In this document: one piece after another, positions 52,075-60,509 of the stretch
How the letters are laid out: every line of letters starts with the position of its first letter
Position numbering within the stretch: the stretch's first letter is position 1
NCBI GenBank assembly: GCA_963743705.1
Contig: CAVUQS010000021.1
Location: forward strand, 558,001-622,000
From: PALSA-243 sp963743705
GTDB lineage: Bacteria > Acidobacteriota > Terriglobia > Bryobacterales > Bryobacteraceae
Direction of reading: 5' to 3'
DNA: 64,000 nucleotides
Program-made: the position numbers and the translations under genes
Notes under the pieces: model-generated
What the model saw: only the letters and a program-made list of their open reading frames with translations
The model's database searches: none
Told to the model about the DNA's origin: nothing

Positions 52075-53175
52075 ATGTTACTAAGACAGAATCACTGCGG
52101 CCGTAGATCGGCCGTATTTTCGCTGCTGTTTGTTGCCGCGGGGGCCGGCCTTGGCTGTACGGAGTTACGCGCACAACCGGCGCAGGAAAGTGGCCCGAAC
52201 CCGCTATTTCTTACCGCGACGAACGGAGCCGCCAACGCGCTGGCCGTACTGAATACCGTTACCAAAGAGCTCGACTACGTGCCGACCGGGGGAGCCGGAG
52301 GCGCCAGTGGCAACGCCGGCGGCGTGGCGGTTGAGGGAAGGCTGGCGGCGGTTGTCAATTTCGGCTCTTCCAATGTCACGATTTTCGTTCGCCGTGGCAA
52401 CGCCATGCAGCCCATGCAGAAGATCGCGACTTCCTCGCAGCCTGTATCGGTCGCCTTCGGGCACAACCATCTCATCGTTCTCGGCGTCACCACCGCGGAG
52501 TCTTTCCCCGTCTATGGAAACACCGTCGCAACCGGTAACGACGGCGTGGCGCAACTCGCAATCGGCGATAAAAGCGCGGCCCAGATCGTCACCTTTGACG
52601 GCGGAGCGATATATTCGGAAAAATCCGGAGGCATTGCCGAATTGAGCCTCTCGGCCAACGGCATGCCGGGCATCTCTGGGCCGAATCGCCCGGTTGCGCT
52701 GCCCGCGGCGCCAAACAACGATACGCCTTTCGGTATGGTTGCTCGCGGCGCGAACGTCTACGTCACCATCGCGCACTCCAACTTGGAGGTTTTGGTGGCA
52801 AATGGGCAGATCGTTTCCAGCGCCGCCGGCCCCACTCCTTTCAAAGATGGCTCTGGAAATATCACTCACGCACCCTGCTGGAACGCTCTCTCGGGACAGT
52901 TTCTGTACTCTGCCGATAGCCCGGGCAAACAGCTCTATCGATATCTGGTAAGTGACACTAACATCTTCTTTGACAAGGCGAGCGTTGCCAAGTTAAATGG
53001 AGCGCCAACGGACTTGGCCATCCAGGGCAATCTCCTGGGTGTTATCGATGGCGGCGACGGCGCGAATTACTCCGATATTTCACTCTTCGATCTGGATTCC
53101 GAAGGCGAGCTCACGCTCCGCTTCGCGCTTAAGGTCACCAGCGCGATCAACGGAGCAGCCATCATCGTGAACTGA
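52075..53175 (+). CDS. Secreted protein with YncE-like propeller features
   Basis: About 366 residues from the ATG at 52075, which has GGGAG eight bases upstream. A signal peptide (AVFSLLFVAAGAGLGC...RAQ) leads to repeated short segments such as NPLFLTATNGAANALAVLNT, GNAGGVAVEGRLAAVVNFGS, SSQPVSVAFGHNHLIVLGVT and PTDLAIQGNLLGVIDGGDGA, which look like blades of a lactonase/YncE-type beta-propeller. No catalytic set is evident. It stands alone and ends before a large inverted repeat. Confidence 0.75.
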   Translation: MLLRQNHCGRRSAVFSLLFVAAGAGLGCTELRAQPAQESGPNPLFLTATNGAANALAVLNTVTKELDYVPTGGAGGASGNAGGVAVEGRLAAVVNFGSSNVTIFVRRGNAMQPMQKIATSSQPVSVAFGHNHLIVLGVTTAESFPVYGNTVATGNDGVAQLAIGDKSAAQIVTFDGGAIYSEKSGGIAELSLSANGMPGISGPNRPVALPAAPNNDTPFGMVARGANVYVTIAHSNLEVLVANGQIVSSAAGPTPFKDGSGNITHAPCWNALSGQFLYSADSPGKQLYRYLVSDTNIFFDKASVAKLNGAPTDLAIQGNLLGVIDGGDGANYSDISLFDLDSEGELTLRFALKVTSAINGAAIIVN

Positions 53176-53185
53176 GACCGCTCTG

Positions 53186-53241
53186 GGTCTAGCGCGGCTT
53201 CTACTTATAAGAAGCCGTAGTTCCCGGAACCGCGCTAGACC
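53186..53241. repeat. Nested inverted repeat (cruciform-like)
   Basis: Outer arms GGTCTAGCGCGG (53186-53197) and CCGCGCTAGACC (53230-53241) are perfect. Inside, GGCTTCT (53196-53202) pairs with AGAAGCC (53210-53216). It could terminate the upstream transcript or be a mobile palindromic element. Confidence 0.6.
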
Positions 53242-53317
53242 GTCGTTTTCAGTGATAGAATATCGCTCGACCCCACTACACCCAGCGCCACGCCGTCGCT
53301 TCGTGAAGGAGAATCTC

Positions 53318-53980
53318 ATGCCACTCCGGTTTTCGTTGGTTTATGCCGCATTGCTCTCTGTAGCCGCGGGCGCGGCATTCGGGCAGCAATCGGGCCGGCC
53401 TGAGAACGGCGTGCCGCTCATCCAGCCCGGAGCGCCCGGAAAACCCGACAAGATCCTTACACCGGCTACCACGGCCGGCACCGGCCAGCAGGGGCCGACC
53501 GACGCCGACGTCAAGTTCATGCAGGGCATGATCATGCACCACAATCAGGCTGTCGAAATGGTGGCTCTGATGCCGGGGCGAACTAAGAACCCCAAACTAA
53601 TATCGCTCGGTCAACGCATCAGCATCTCGCAGACCGACGAGATGAAGTTCATGAAGCGTTGGCTCACCTATCGCGACAAGCCGCTCACCGAGATGGGGGA
53701 CATGGCCGGCATGGAGCATATGGACATGCCGCTCATGCCCGGAATGTTGACGGCCAAACAGATGGCTGCCCTCCGCAAGGCGACCGGCGCCAAGTTCGAT
53801 CAACTTTTTCTGACCGGAATGATTCAACACCACGGTGGCGCGCTGACAATGGTCAAAGACCTCTTCGATACGGCCGGCGCGGCCCAGGACATGCAGTTGT
53901 TCGACTTCACCGCGGATATCGGCGTCACCCAGCAGGGTGAGATCGACACGATGCGAACCATGTTGGCTAAGGAGAAATAG
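53318..53980 (+). CDS. Exported DUF305 protein
   Basis: About 220 residues from the ATG at 53318 (AAGGAGA upstream), with signal peptide FSLVYAALLSVAAGAAFGQQ. The ferritin-like DUF305 fold is marked by FMQGMIMHHNQAVEMVALM and, in the second half, FLTGMIQHHGGALTMVKDLF. An additional MEHMDMPLMPGMLTAKQMAA segment is Met/His-rich. DUF305 proteins are exported and often linked to copper handling, consistent with the His/Met content; this is family knowledge, not proof. The LVIVD protein gene follows after 2 bp. Confidence 0.9.
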   Translation: MPLRFSLVYAALLSVAAGAAFGQQSGRPENGVPLIQPGAPGKPDKILTPATTAGTGQQGPTDADVKFMQGMIMHHNQAVEMVALMPGRTKNPKLISLGQRISISQTDEMKFMKRWLTYRDKPLTEMGDMAGMEHMDMPLMPGMLTAKQMAALRKATGAKFDQLFLTGMIQHHGGALTMVKDLFDTAGAAQDMQLFDFTADIGVTQQGEIDTMRTMLAKEK

Positions 53981-53982
53981 GA

Positions 53983-55944
53983 ATGCTCGTCAACCCACTG
54001 TCTTTGCGTCGCGCCGCCCTGGCATGTACGCTGTCCGTCTTCGCCTGTTCCGCCGCGCTCGCACAGACCGTGGCGGGCCCGGCCAAGCCCACTGTGTACA
54101 ACAACCCCCAGGTTCCCAACGATCCACGTGTCGGATTGAAGGGCGGCATCACCGACGCCGCCGTCGCTGCCTTAGGCATGGAGCTCGTAGTCAACCTGCC
54201 CAAGCCTCCGGGCTTTGCCGCCGGCACCACGCCGCAGGACGCGGCCCCTCCGCCAACCCCGCCGCCCCCGGTTCCCGGCGCCCCCGCCCGTCCTCCGCGC
54301 GCTGGAGCATATGGCTCCACCAACTCCGACTTGGCCTTCAGCGGCAACCACGTCTTCGTGGGCAACTATAACGGCCTGAACTTTTACGACATCACGGATC
54401 CCACCAAAACCAAGCTCTCGACCTCGGTGATGTGCCCCGGCGCTCAGGGAGACGTCTCGGTCTACGGCCATCTCCTCTTCATGTCGGTGGAAGCCACGGG
54501 CGCGCGCGTCGATTGCGGCACGCAGGGCATTCCGCTGCCTCCCGGTTACGTTCCACCGGCGCGGCCTGCTCCTGTGGCCGATGCCGGCGCCGCTGACGCT
54601 CCCGCTGGACGCGGCGGGCGCGGAGGCCGAGGCGGACGTGGTGGACGCGCGCAGGCGCCGCCCAGCCCCGACCGTTTCCGCGGCGTGCGCATCTTCGACA
54701 TCAGCGACCTGAGCCATCCTAAGCAGTTGCCCGGCGTCCAGACCTGCCGCGGTTCGCACACCCACACCTTGGTGGTCGATCCGAAGGATAAGGACAACGT
54801 CTATCTGTACGTCTCCGGCTACTCAGCCATCCGTTCGCCCGAGGAACTCGCCGGCTGCTCCGGCGGCGGCGTAGACGATCTCAACACCGCGCTGTACACG
54901 ATCGTCGTGATCCAGGTCCCGCTCGCGCACCCTGAGTTGGCCAAGGTCGTCAACAGCCCGCGCATCTTCTCCGATGAGACCACCGGCGCGATGAATGGTC
55001 TGCACGTCGGCAACGTGCACGGCGAAGGCGCTGCCCCCACCGATGTCAGCGGTTGCCACGATATCACCGCATTCCCCGATCTCGGCCTGGCCGCCGGCGC
55101 ATGCACGCGCGTCGGCATCCTTCTCGATATCCGCGATCCGGTGCACCCCAAGCGCATCACCGCGGTCTCCGATCCCAATTTCTCTTTCTGGCACTCGGCG
55201 ATGTTCAACAACGCCGGCGACAAAGTGATCTTCGATGACGAGTGGGGCGGCGGTTCGCAGCCTCGTTGTCGTGCGCAAGACCCCATGACGTGGGGGGCGG
55301 ATTCCATCTTCACCCTGAAGAATCGCGAACTGATCCTGGGCAGCTATTACAAGATGCCCGCGCCGCAGACCGAGAATGAAAACTGCACGGCCCACAACGG
55401 ATCGATCATTCCCATCCCCGGACGCGACATCGAAGTGAAGTCCTGGTATCAGGGCGGCATCTCGATCATGGATTTCACCGATGCGACGCATCCCTTCGAG
55501 ATCGCCTACTTCGACCGCGGGCCCCTCGACGACAACAAGTTCATCGACGGCGGCGAATGGTCGGCCTATTGGTACAACGGCTACATCTATGGCTCGGAGA
55601 TCGCCCGCGGCCTCGACGTCTTCCGGCTGACTCCGAGCAAGTTTGTCAGCCAGGCCGAGATCGACGCGGCCCAGCAGATCCACCTCGCCGAGTTCAACGC
55701 ACAAGCCCCGTCGAAGATCGTCTACCCGGCGAACTTCGTCACCGGCAAGGCCTACGTCGACCAGCTTGCCCGCACCAACGCCCTCACCGCGGACAAGGCA
55801 ACGGCAATCAAAACGGCCATGGATAAGAAGAGCGCCAAGGACCTGAAAGCCCTTGCGGCGACCCTCGAGAAAGGCGCATCCACAGCAGCGACTCCCGCGG
55901 ATGCAAACCGCATGACGTTACTGGCTGAAATCCTGAAGAAGTAA
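53983..55944 (+). CDS. Exported LVIVD-repeat propeller protein with RG-rich insert
   Basis: 653 residues, signal peptide AALACTLSVFACSAALAQ. LVIVD-type repeats are seen in DLAFSGNHVFVGNYNGLNFY, FRGVRIFDISDLSHPKQLPG and GISIMDFTDATHPFEIAYFD, forming a likely beta-propeller. Between two blades lies a low-complexity GRGGRGGRGGRGGRAQAPP segment (about residues 205-226). SHTHTLVVDPKDKDNVYLYV and HNGSIIPIPGRDIEVKSWYQ are conserved in acidobacterial homologues. A C-terminal helical tail (LKALAATLEKGASTAATPAD) follows. It is co-transcribed with the DUF305 gene; both are exported, so a joint surface or periplasmic role is likely. Confidence 0.85.
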   Translation: MLVNPLSLRRAALACTLSVFACSAALAQTVAGPAKPTVYNNPQVPNDPRVGLKGGITDAAVAALGMELVVNLPKPPGFAAGTTPQDAAPPPTPPPPVPGAPARPPRAGAYGSTNSDLAFSGNHVFVGNYNGLNFYDITDPTKTKLSTSVMCPGAQGDVSVYGHLLFMSVEATGARVDCGTQGIPLPPGYVPPARPAPVADAGAADAPAGRGGRGGRGGRGGRAQAPPSPDRFRGVRIFDISDLSHPKQLPGVQTCRGSHTHTLVVDPKDKDNVYLYVSGYSAIRSPEELAGCSGGGVDDLNTALYTIVVIQVPLAHPELAKVVNSPRIFSDETTGAMNGLHVGNVHGEGAAPTDVSGCHDITAFPDLGLAAGACTRVGILLDIRDPVHPKRITAVSDPNFSFWHSAMFNNAGDKVIFDDEWGGGSQPRCRAQDPMTWGADSIFTLKNRELILGSYYKMPAPQTENENCTAHNGSIIPIPGRDIEVKSWYQGGISIMDFTDATHPFEIAYFDRGPLDDNKFIDGGEWSAYWYNGYIYGSEIARGLDVFRLTPSKFVSQAEIDAAQQIHLAEFNAQAPSKIVYPANFVTGKAYVDQLARTNALTADKATAIKTAMDKKSAKDLKALAATLEKGASTAATPADANRMTLLAEILKK

Positions 55945-55956
55945 GTTAGGTCAAAC

Positions 55957-55991
55957 CAACCCTGATGCCGCCTCACGCGGCGTCGGGGTTG
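55957..55991. terminator. Bidirectional hairpin between convergent genes
   Basis: CAACCCTGATGCCGC (55957-55971) pairs with 55977-55991 over a 5-nt loop, with two wobble positions. It lies just after the LVIVD stop and covers the last codons of the NTF2-like gene on the other strand. Confidence 0.55.
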
Positions 55992-56389
55992 ATCGGAAAT
56001 TTCTCACCGAACATAGGCGCTTTACTCTTCGACTCCTGCTCAGTGGCCTCGTCCTGAATGACATCCCAGTGTTCCACCAGAATGCCGTCTTGAATGCGAA
56101 GGATATCGGCCGCGATCCAATTCACCTTTGCGCCAAAGCCGGAAAAACGGCCATGCGCGATAACGAACTCGCCCTCCGCGATCACCAGACCAGCCTCGTA
56201 ACGCAAAGTGTCCGGAAGCGACTTCACCAGGTTGAATAAGCCCTCACGGCCCGGTTCGATGTGCGCGCTGTGTTGGACATAACCCGGCGACCAGAGTTTC
56301 TCCGCCGCCGCATAGTCGCGCTTGTTAAACAGCAGGTCAAACGCCCGCCGAACTAGGGCCTTGTTTTGCTCTTGAGTCGATGGAGTCAT
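55973..56389 (-). CDS. SnoaL-like/NTF2-fold protein
   Basis: 138 residues. The SnoaL-like polyketide cyclase pattern is visible: NKALVRRAFDLLFNKRDYAA, LWSPGYVQHSAHIEPGREGL, FNLVKSLPDTLRYEAGLVIA, IRIQDG-like LRIQDGILVEHWDVIQDEAT. In bacteria such proteins are small cone-shaped enzymes or binding proteins with diverse, mostly unknown substrates. It is followed in the same direction after 41 bp... upstream by the SDR gene, and may be read from the same promoter region at 57172-57401. Confidence 0.85.
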   Translation of the reverse strand: MTPSTQEQNKALVRRAFDLLFNKRDYAAAEKLWSPGYVQHSAHIEPGREGLFNLVKSLPDTLRYEAGLVIAEGEFVIAHGRFSGFGAKVNWIAADILRIQDGILVEHWDVIQDEATEQESKSKAPMFGEKFPINPDAA

Positions 56390-56430
56390 GTCTAGCTCAC
56401 GTTTCTTCTATCTTCAGGCGCCCGCACCGG

Positions 56431-57171
56431 TCAAGCATTCGTCCCGCCATCGACAGTCAGACTCGCTCCCGTAATGTACGACGATTCCGGGCTCGCGACG
56501 AACGCCACCAGGGCAGCGACCTCTTCCACACGCCCGTAACGCCCAAGCGCCGTGTTGGCGAGCTGCGGCGTCGCCCAATCGCCCGACGCCGGATTCAAGT
56601 CCGTGTCGATCGGCCCGGGCTGCACGTTGTTAACCGTGATGCCCCGGCTCCCGACCTCTCTCGCCAATCCCTGCGTGAACATCTTGATGGCGCCCTTCGT
56701 CGCTGAGTATGCCGTCAGTCCGGGCGTCATGTCACGCTCGCCCACGCACGACCCGATCATGATGACCCGTCCGCCGCTCTTCATGTGCCGCAGCGCCGCT
56801 TGCGTCGTGACAAACGTGCCGCGGATATTGATATCGAGCACGCGGTCCATCTCCTCCAGCGTGGCCTCTTCAAACGGCTTCGGAATAGCCGTTCCGGCAT
56901 TGTTCACCAGCACGTCCAGCCGGCCGAAGGTCTTCACGGTCTTCTCGACCGCGCCCTTTACCGCGTCGGCGTCCGTCGCCTCTGCCTGAATCGCCACCGC
57001 TTTGCCGCCTTCGTGTTCAATCGCCTCCACCACCGCGGAAGCTGCTTTGCCGTCCTTTGCGTAAGTGATGGCGACGGCCGCTCCATCCGCGGCCAGCCGT
57101 TTCGCGATCGCCGCGCCGATGCCCCGCGAACCGCCGGTAACCAGCGCGACCTGGTTGGTTAATTTGGACAT
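56431..57171 (-). CDS. Short-chain dehydrogenase/reductase (FabG-like)
   Basis: About 246 residues from the ATG at 57171 (GGGGAG upstream). Features are the cofactor loop VALVTGGSRGIGAAIAKRLA, LVNNAGTAIP, the catalytic Ser in IMIGSCVGERD with YSATKGAIKMFTQGLAREVG (Tyr-x-x-x-Lys), and the C-terminal EVAALVAFVASPESSYITGA. It belongs to the classical 3-ketoacyl-reductase-like SDRs; substrate unknown. It diverges from a LysR gene, and the gap carries symmetric sites, so LysR control is likely. Confidence 0.92.
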   Translation of the reverse strand: MSKLTNQVALVTGGSRGIGAAIAKRLAADGAAVAITYAKDGKAASAVVEAIEHEGGKAVAIQAEATDADAVKGAVEKTVKTFGRLDVLVNNAGTAIPKPFEEATLEEMDRVLDINIRGTFVTTQAALRHMKSGGRVIMIGSCVGERDMTPGLTAYSATKGAIKMFTQGLAREVGSRGITVNNVQPGPIDTDLNPASGDWATPQLANTALGRYGRVEEVAALVAFVASPESSYITGASLTVDGGTNA

Positions 57172-57278
57172 AGTTTCTCCCCTTTGTTTTCCGTTTGCGA
57201 TCCGGCATGTTTGCTTGCTCGAATCGTTCACAACACCTAATCGATGTGGCATGCTTGCGGTAGGACTGGAGCGGCGGC

Positions 57279-57307
57279 GGAATAGCATCTATTCCCCCGT
57301 GGAATAG
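57279..57307. promoter_or_regulatory. Triple half-site operator between the SDR and lysR genes
   Basis: Half-sites alternate in orientation: GGAATAG (57279-57285), CTATTCC (57289-57295), GGAATAG (57301-57307). They make two overlapping perfect dyads, one with a 3-bp and one with a 5-bp centre. The second, CTATTCC-cccgt-GGAATAG, has the T-N11-A form bound by LysR proteins. Confidence 0.65.
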
Positions 57308-57401
57308 GCAACGCCCGGTCCGTAATTGTGCTGCGCAATTTACGCTGGGGGAACCGTCGCCAGTGTGGAATCCATTACACCGGGGAAATCGGGAGGCCTG
57401 A

Positions 57402-58310
57402 ATGGATCGGTTCGACGCGATGCGGGTGTTCGTCCGTGTAGTGGAACGAGGAAGCTTCTCCGCTGTTTCCAGGGAACTGGGAATCGGTCAACCTGCTGTA
57501 AGCAAGCAGATTTCCGCCCTGGAAGAGGAACTCGGCGCCGAATTGATTCGCCGTACCTCCCGCTCCATCGCGCTGACTGAGCCCGGTCGCGACTTTTACG
57601 AGTCTGCTTTGCGCATTCTCGACGACTTTGAAAACGCGGCTTCACGAATCGGCCGGGGCCAGGCGGCGCCCAAAGGCCTCATTCGCGTAACCGTGCCGCC
57701 CACGTTCGCCCGCCTTCATATGGTGTCGAAGCTGCCTGCCTTTTTTGCCGCCTACCCCGACATGGCAGTGGAGATGGCCTCATCCGGGAGCCCGGCAACC
57801 ATCGTCGAAAGCGGCTTCGATTTAGCCATCCACTCGGGAGATCTTCCGGACTCCACTCTGGTTGCGCGAAGATTCGCACAGACGTTGATCATTCTCGTCG
57901 CCACGCCTCAGTACCTCACACGGCACGGGGCGCCGGAATCGCCGGACGATCTCAACCGTTTTCGATCGGTCGTTTTTGTCGAGCGGGGCTCCGTACAGCC
58001 GTGGACCTTCGGCGCCGGGTCAAACGCGAAGCGTGTTATCCCAACAGGAGTCTTTCGAACCAGCGATATTGAACAGCTGCGCATGGGTGTTCTGGAACAT
58101 CTGGGGATTGCCCAGGCGCCAGCGTGGCTCTTCGCCGCCGAACTCAGAGAAGGCACTGTTCTACGCCTTCTGAGCCCCTTCGAACGGTCTGTGCCGATCC
58201 TTGCGGTTCGGCCTGCTACCCGCCGACTGTCCACCAAAGTACGCATCTTCATCGAGCACCTGGAAAAGACTTTCGCGCTCTGTTCCCAGTTCAATCCGCG
58301 GCCCGGCTAA
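57402..58310 (+). CDS. LysR-family transcriptional regulator
   Basis: 302 residues, the standard size. The helix-turn-helix reads MDRFDAMRVFVRVVERGSFS, AVSRELGIGQPAVSKQISAL, EEELGAELIRRTSRSIALTE. The effector domain contains RVTVPPTFARLHMVSKLPAF and GFDLAIHSGDLPDSTLVARR, of the CrgA-like group that binds DNA as larger oligomers. It diverges from the SDR gene and is followed by an aldo-keto reductase, so either oxidoreductase may be its target. Confidence 0.93.
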   Translation: MDRFDAMRVFVRVVERGSFSAVSRELGIGQPAVSKQISALEEELGAELIRRTSRSIALTEPGRDFYESALRILDDFENAASRIGRGQAAPKGLIRVTVPPTFARLHMVSKLPAFFAAYPDMAVEMASSGSPATIVESGFDLAIHSGDLPDSTLVARRFAQTLIILVATPQYLTRHGAPESPDDLNRFRSVVFVERGSVQPWTFGAGSNAKRVIPTGVFRTSDIEQLRMGVLEHLGIAQAPAWLFAAELREGTVLRLLSPFERSVPILAVRPATRRLSTKVRIFIEHLEKTFALCSQFNPRPG

Positions 58311-58400
58311 AACGGCACGGGATGGCCGTCGTCCGGATTAGCACCCTGAAGTCGGCATCGCGGGGCGTGTTGCTTGGACGGGATATACGATGGAAGTGTC

Positions 58401-59339
58401 ATGAGCGAATCTTCTGATTTTCGGACTACAAGAATCCCGCTCAACCAGGGAGCCGGCCGTATGCCCGCACTCGGCTTTGGCACCCTCATTCCCGATCCAG
58501 CCGCGACGATAAGTGCTACCAGAGACGCTCTGGAAGCTGGATTTCGGCACTTCGATTGTGCGGAACGCTACCGCAACGAGCGCGAGGTGGGCGAGGCGCT
58601 GCAGACAGGGCTCGCCTCTGGATCGATCGCGCGTGAAGATATCTTTGTAACCACAAAGTTGTGGAACTCCAATCACCGGCCCGAGCGGGTCAAGCCAGCT
58701 TTCGACGCGAGTCTGAAGAGACTCGGGCTCGACTATCTCGATCTCTATCTTATTCACACTCCATTTGCGTTTCAACCGGGGGATGAGCAGGATCCGCGGG
58801 ATCAAAACGGCAATGTCCTTTACGACCGCGGCGTGACTTTGCTCGAGACTTGGGCGGCGATGGAGAGTCTCGTGGACAGCGGCAAGTGCCGTGCCATTGG
58901 ACTCTCTGATGTCGGCTTGAACGAGCTGTTGCCCATTTACGAATCTGCCAGAATCAAGCCGGCCGTGGTCGAAGTCGAAGCACATCCGTATCTGCCCGAG
59001 ACAGAGCTTCTGGAATTCTGCAAGCAGAAGGGCGTTGTGTTTTTGGCTTTTGCGCCATTGGGTCACGGAATAAAGCCCGGGCCGCTCGAAGATCCAGTCG
59101 TTTCGGCAATTGCCGCACAAGTTGGAAAGACGCCGGCGCAGGTGCTGTTGGCTTGGGCGGTGCAGCGTGGCACAGCCTTGCTAACCACTCCCAGGACTGC
59201 CGCCCGCGCGCGGGAGAATCTCAACATCTCCGCCCTTCCGGAAGACGCGTTTGACAAAATCAATCGAATTCAAACGAGACAGAGGTTCAATGAAGTAGTG
59301 AAGACCGGCAGCCCCGGTTTCATTCCACAAGGTAGATGA
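58401..59339 (+). CDS. Aldo-keto reductase
   Basis: About 312 residues from the ATG at 58401 (GGAAG upstream). NADPH-dependent carbonyl reductase of the AKR fold: MPALGFGTLIPD, the catalytic Asp/Tyr in FRHFDCAERYRNEREVGEAL, Lys in IFVTTKLWNSNH and His in DLYLIHTPFAFQPGD. CRAIGLSDVGLNEL and the C-terminal cofactor site LLTTPRTAARARENLN also fit. It lies 90 bp after lysR in the same direction. Confidence 0.92.
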   Translation: MSESSDFRTTRIPLNQGAGRMPALGFGTLIPDPAATISATRDALEAGFRHFDCAERYRNEREVGEALQTGLASGSIAREDIFVTTKLWNSNHRPERVKPAFDASLKRLGLDYLDLYLIHTPFAFQPGDEQDPRDQNGNVLYDRGVTLLETWAAMESLVDSGKCRAIGLSDVGLNELLPIYESARIKPAVVEVEAHPYLPETELLEFCKQKGVVFLAFAPLGHGIKPGPLEDPVVSAIAAQVGKTPAQVLLAWAVQRGTALLTTPRTAARARENLNISALPEDAFDKINRIQTRQRFNEVVKTGSPGFIPQGR

Positions 59340-59357
59340 TAGTGGAATCCAAACCGG

Positions 59358-59831
59358 TCACGTCCGTAACTTGCCGGCGAGCCGGTAATCGACGCTGAAC
59401 CGTCCCGGGCCAGAGCAGATCAACCAGATAAAGAAGAGCACGTACAGGACTTCCGGAAGGTAGAGGAAATCGTCGAGCCAGTTAAGAGGCGAAAGTCCCT
59501 TAGGCATCGCGGAAAGCTTGCTGGTCAGGATCGCGACAAGCATATCGGCCAATAAAGCCACGCAGGCCAGGCTCGAAAGAAACCCCACGGCCAGCAAGCA
59601 TCCGCCAACGAATTCGACTGCCGATACGAAATAAGTCATCAGGTGGGGAAACGGGACGTTGGCCCCCACCAGCGTTTCGTACATAGTTTGCCTGGCGCCG
59701 GCGACAAACAATTTATTTGCCCCGGAGATGGCGAAGAACAGGCCCAGCGAAACGCGTACCAGCAGGATGGCATATGCTTCCAACTCACTGCTACCCAGCG
59801 ACGCAAACTGGACCAACCGTTTCCAATCCAT
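59358..59831 (-). CDS. DoxX-family membrane protein
   Basis: 157 residues with four hydrophobic helices, including ILLVRVSLGLFFAISGANKL, FVSAVEFVGGCLLAVGFLSS, ACVALLADMLVAILTSKLSA and VLYVLFFIWLICSGPGRFSV. The first helix (RVSLGLFFAISGANKL) is the DoxX signature. These inner-membrane proteins are linked to quinone or thiosulfate metabolism or to oxidative stress, but most lack a defined role. An NTF2-like gene lies 22 bp upstream in the same direction, so the two probably share a transcript. Confidence 0.88.
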   Translation of the reverse strand: MDWKRLVQFASLGSSELEAYAILLVRVSLGLFFAISGANKLFVAGARQTMYETLVGANVPFPHLMTYFVSAVEFVGGCLLAVGFLSSLACVALLADMLVAILTSKLSAMPKGLSPLNWLDDFLYLPEVLYVLFFIWLICSGPGRFSVDYRLAGKLRT

Positions 59832-59853
59832 AGCGACTTCTCACGCCTCGAGA

Positions 59854-60273
59854 TTATGTGTCCATCCGTTCGACCCATTGAGCGCGCGATGCGGGAGCCA
59901 CAAATGGATCCGCAAAGTACTGTGTTTCCCGCGCAACCTTGTCGTCCCGGAACTCCATGATGCTCACGGTGTACGACGGTTTGCCGTCATATGTCAGGAT
60001 GAATTCGGTGACCCAAAGGTCGCCGCCGCCAATGATTCGCCGGATAGCAAACCGCTTCTTGCTCGGCTGACTGGCGCGTTGGTTCTGTATGTTGCGCCGG
60101 CCGCGGGTTCGCTCGCCTGACTGCGGATATTCCAGCACCGCATCCTCATGATAGATGCGGTGCTCCGTTTCGAAATCGTTAGCATCGGACGCCGCCCAAT
60201 GCTGATCCAGCGCCGCACGGATCTCTTGATCTCGCACTCCGGAATACTGCTCCTTCTTTTGTGGATCGCCCAT
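59854..60273 (-). CDS. SnoaL-like/NTF2-fold protein
   Basis: About 139 residues from the ATG at 60273 (GAAAGG upstream); the frame is open 41 codons further but enters a repeat element. The fold is indicated by IRAALDQHWAASDANDFETE, YHEDAVLEYPQSGERTRGRR, IQNQRASQPSKKRFAIRRII and a C-terminal YTVSIMEFRDDKVARETQYF. The last motif, with ADPF, is common to SnoaL-like domain proteins of soil bacteria. Substrate unknown. It is the first gene of a pair with doxX. Confidence 0.85.
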   Translation of the reverse strand: MGDPQKKEQYSGVRDQEIRAALDQHWAASDANDFETEHRIYHEDAVLEYPQSGERTRGRRNIQNQRASQPSKKRFAIRRIIGGGDLWVTEFILTYDGKPSYTVSIMEFRDDKVARETQYFADPFVAPASRAQWVERMDT

Positions 60274-60348
60274 CTTGAGCCTTTCTCGCAACCCAGGCCC
60301 AACATCCTTGTGATGCGAATTGACGTTCGGAGGAACATTTTTTCTCTG

Positions 60349-60479
60349 GGAGCTCGTTGAAAAATGCGGAGAACCTACCGGGCAGCCGATGAACACAGAT
60401 AACGCAGATTGAAAACAATTGCGTTATCGGCGTTCATCGGCGTTAATCGGCGGCCCAAAATCGTGTTTCAACAAGCTCC
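60349..60479. repeat. Palindromic MITE/REP-like element
   Basis: Outer inverted arms GGAGCTCGTTGAAA (60349-60362) and TTTCAACAAGCTCC (60466-60479) differ at one base. Inside is a long hairpin: GATGAAC and ATAACGCA (60388-60406) pair with TGCGTTAT and GTTCATC (60420-60438) around a 4-nt internal loop. There is no coding potential. It occupies most of the gap 60274-60509. Confidence 0.65.
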
Positions 60480-60509
60480 TAGGGGCCGTCCTTGGCGCCA
60501 CCCTCCGGT

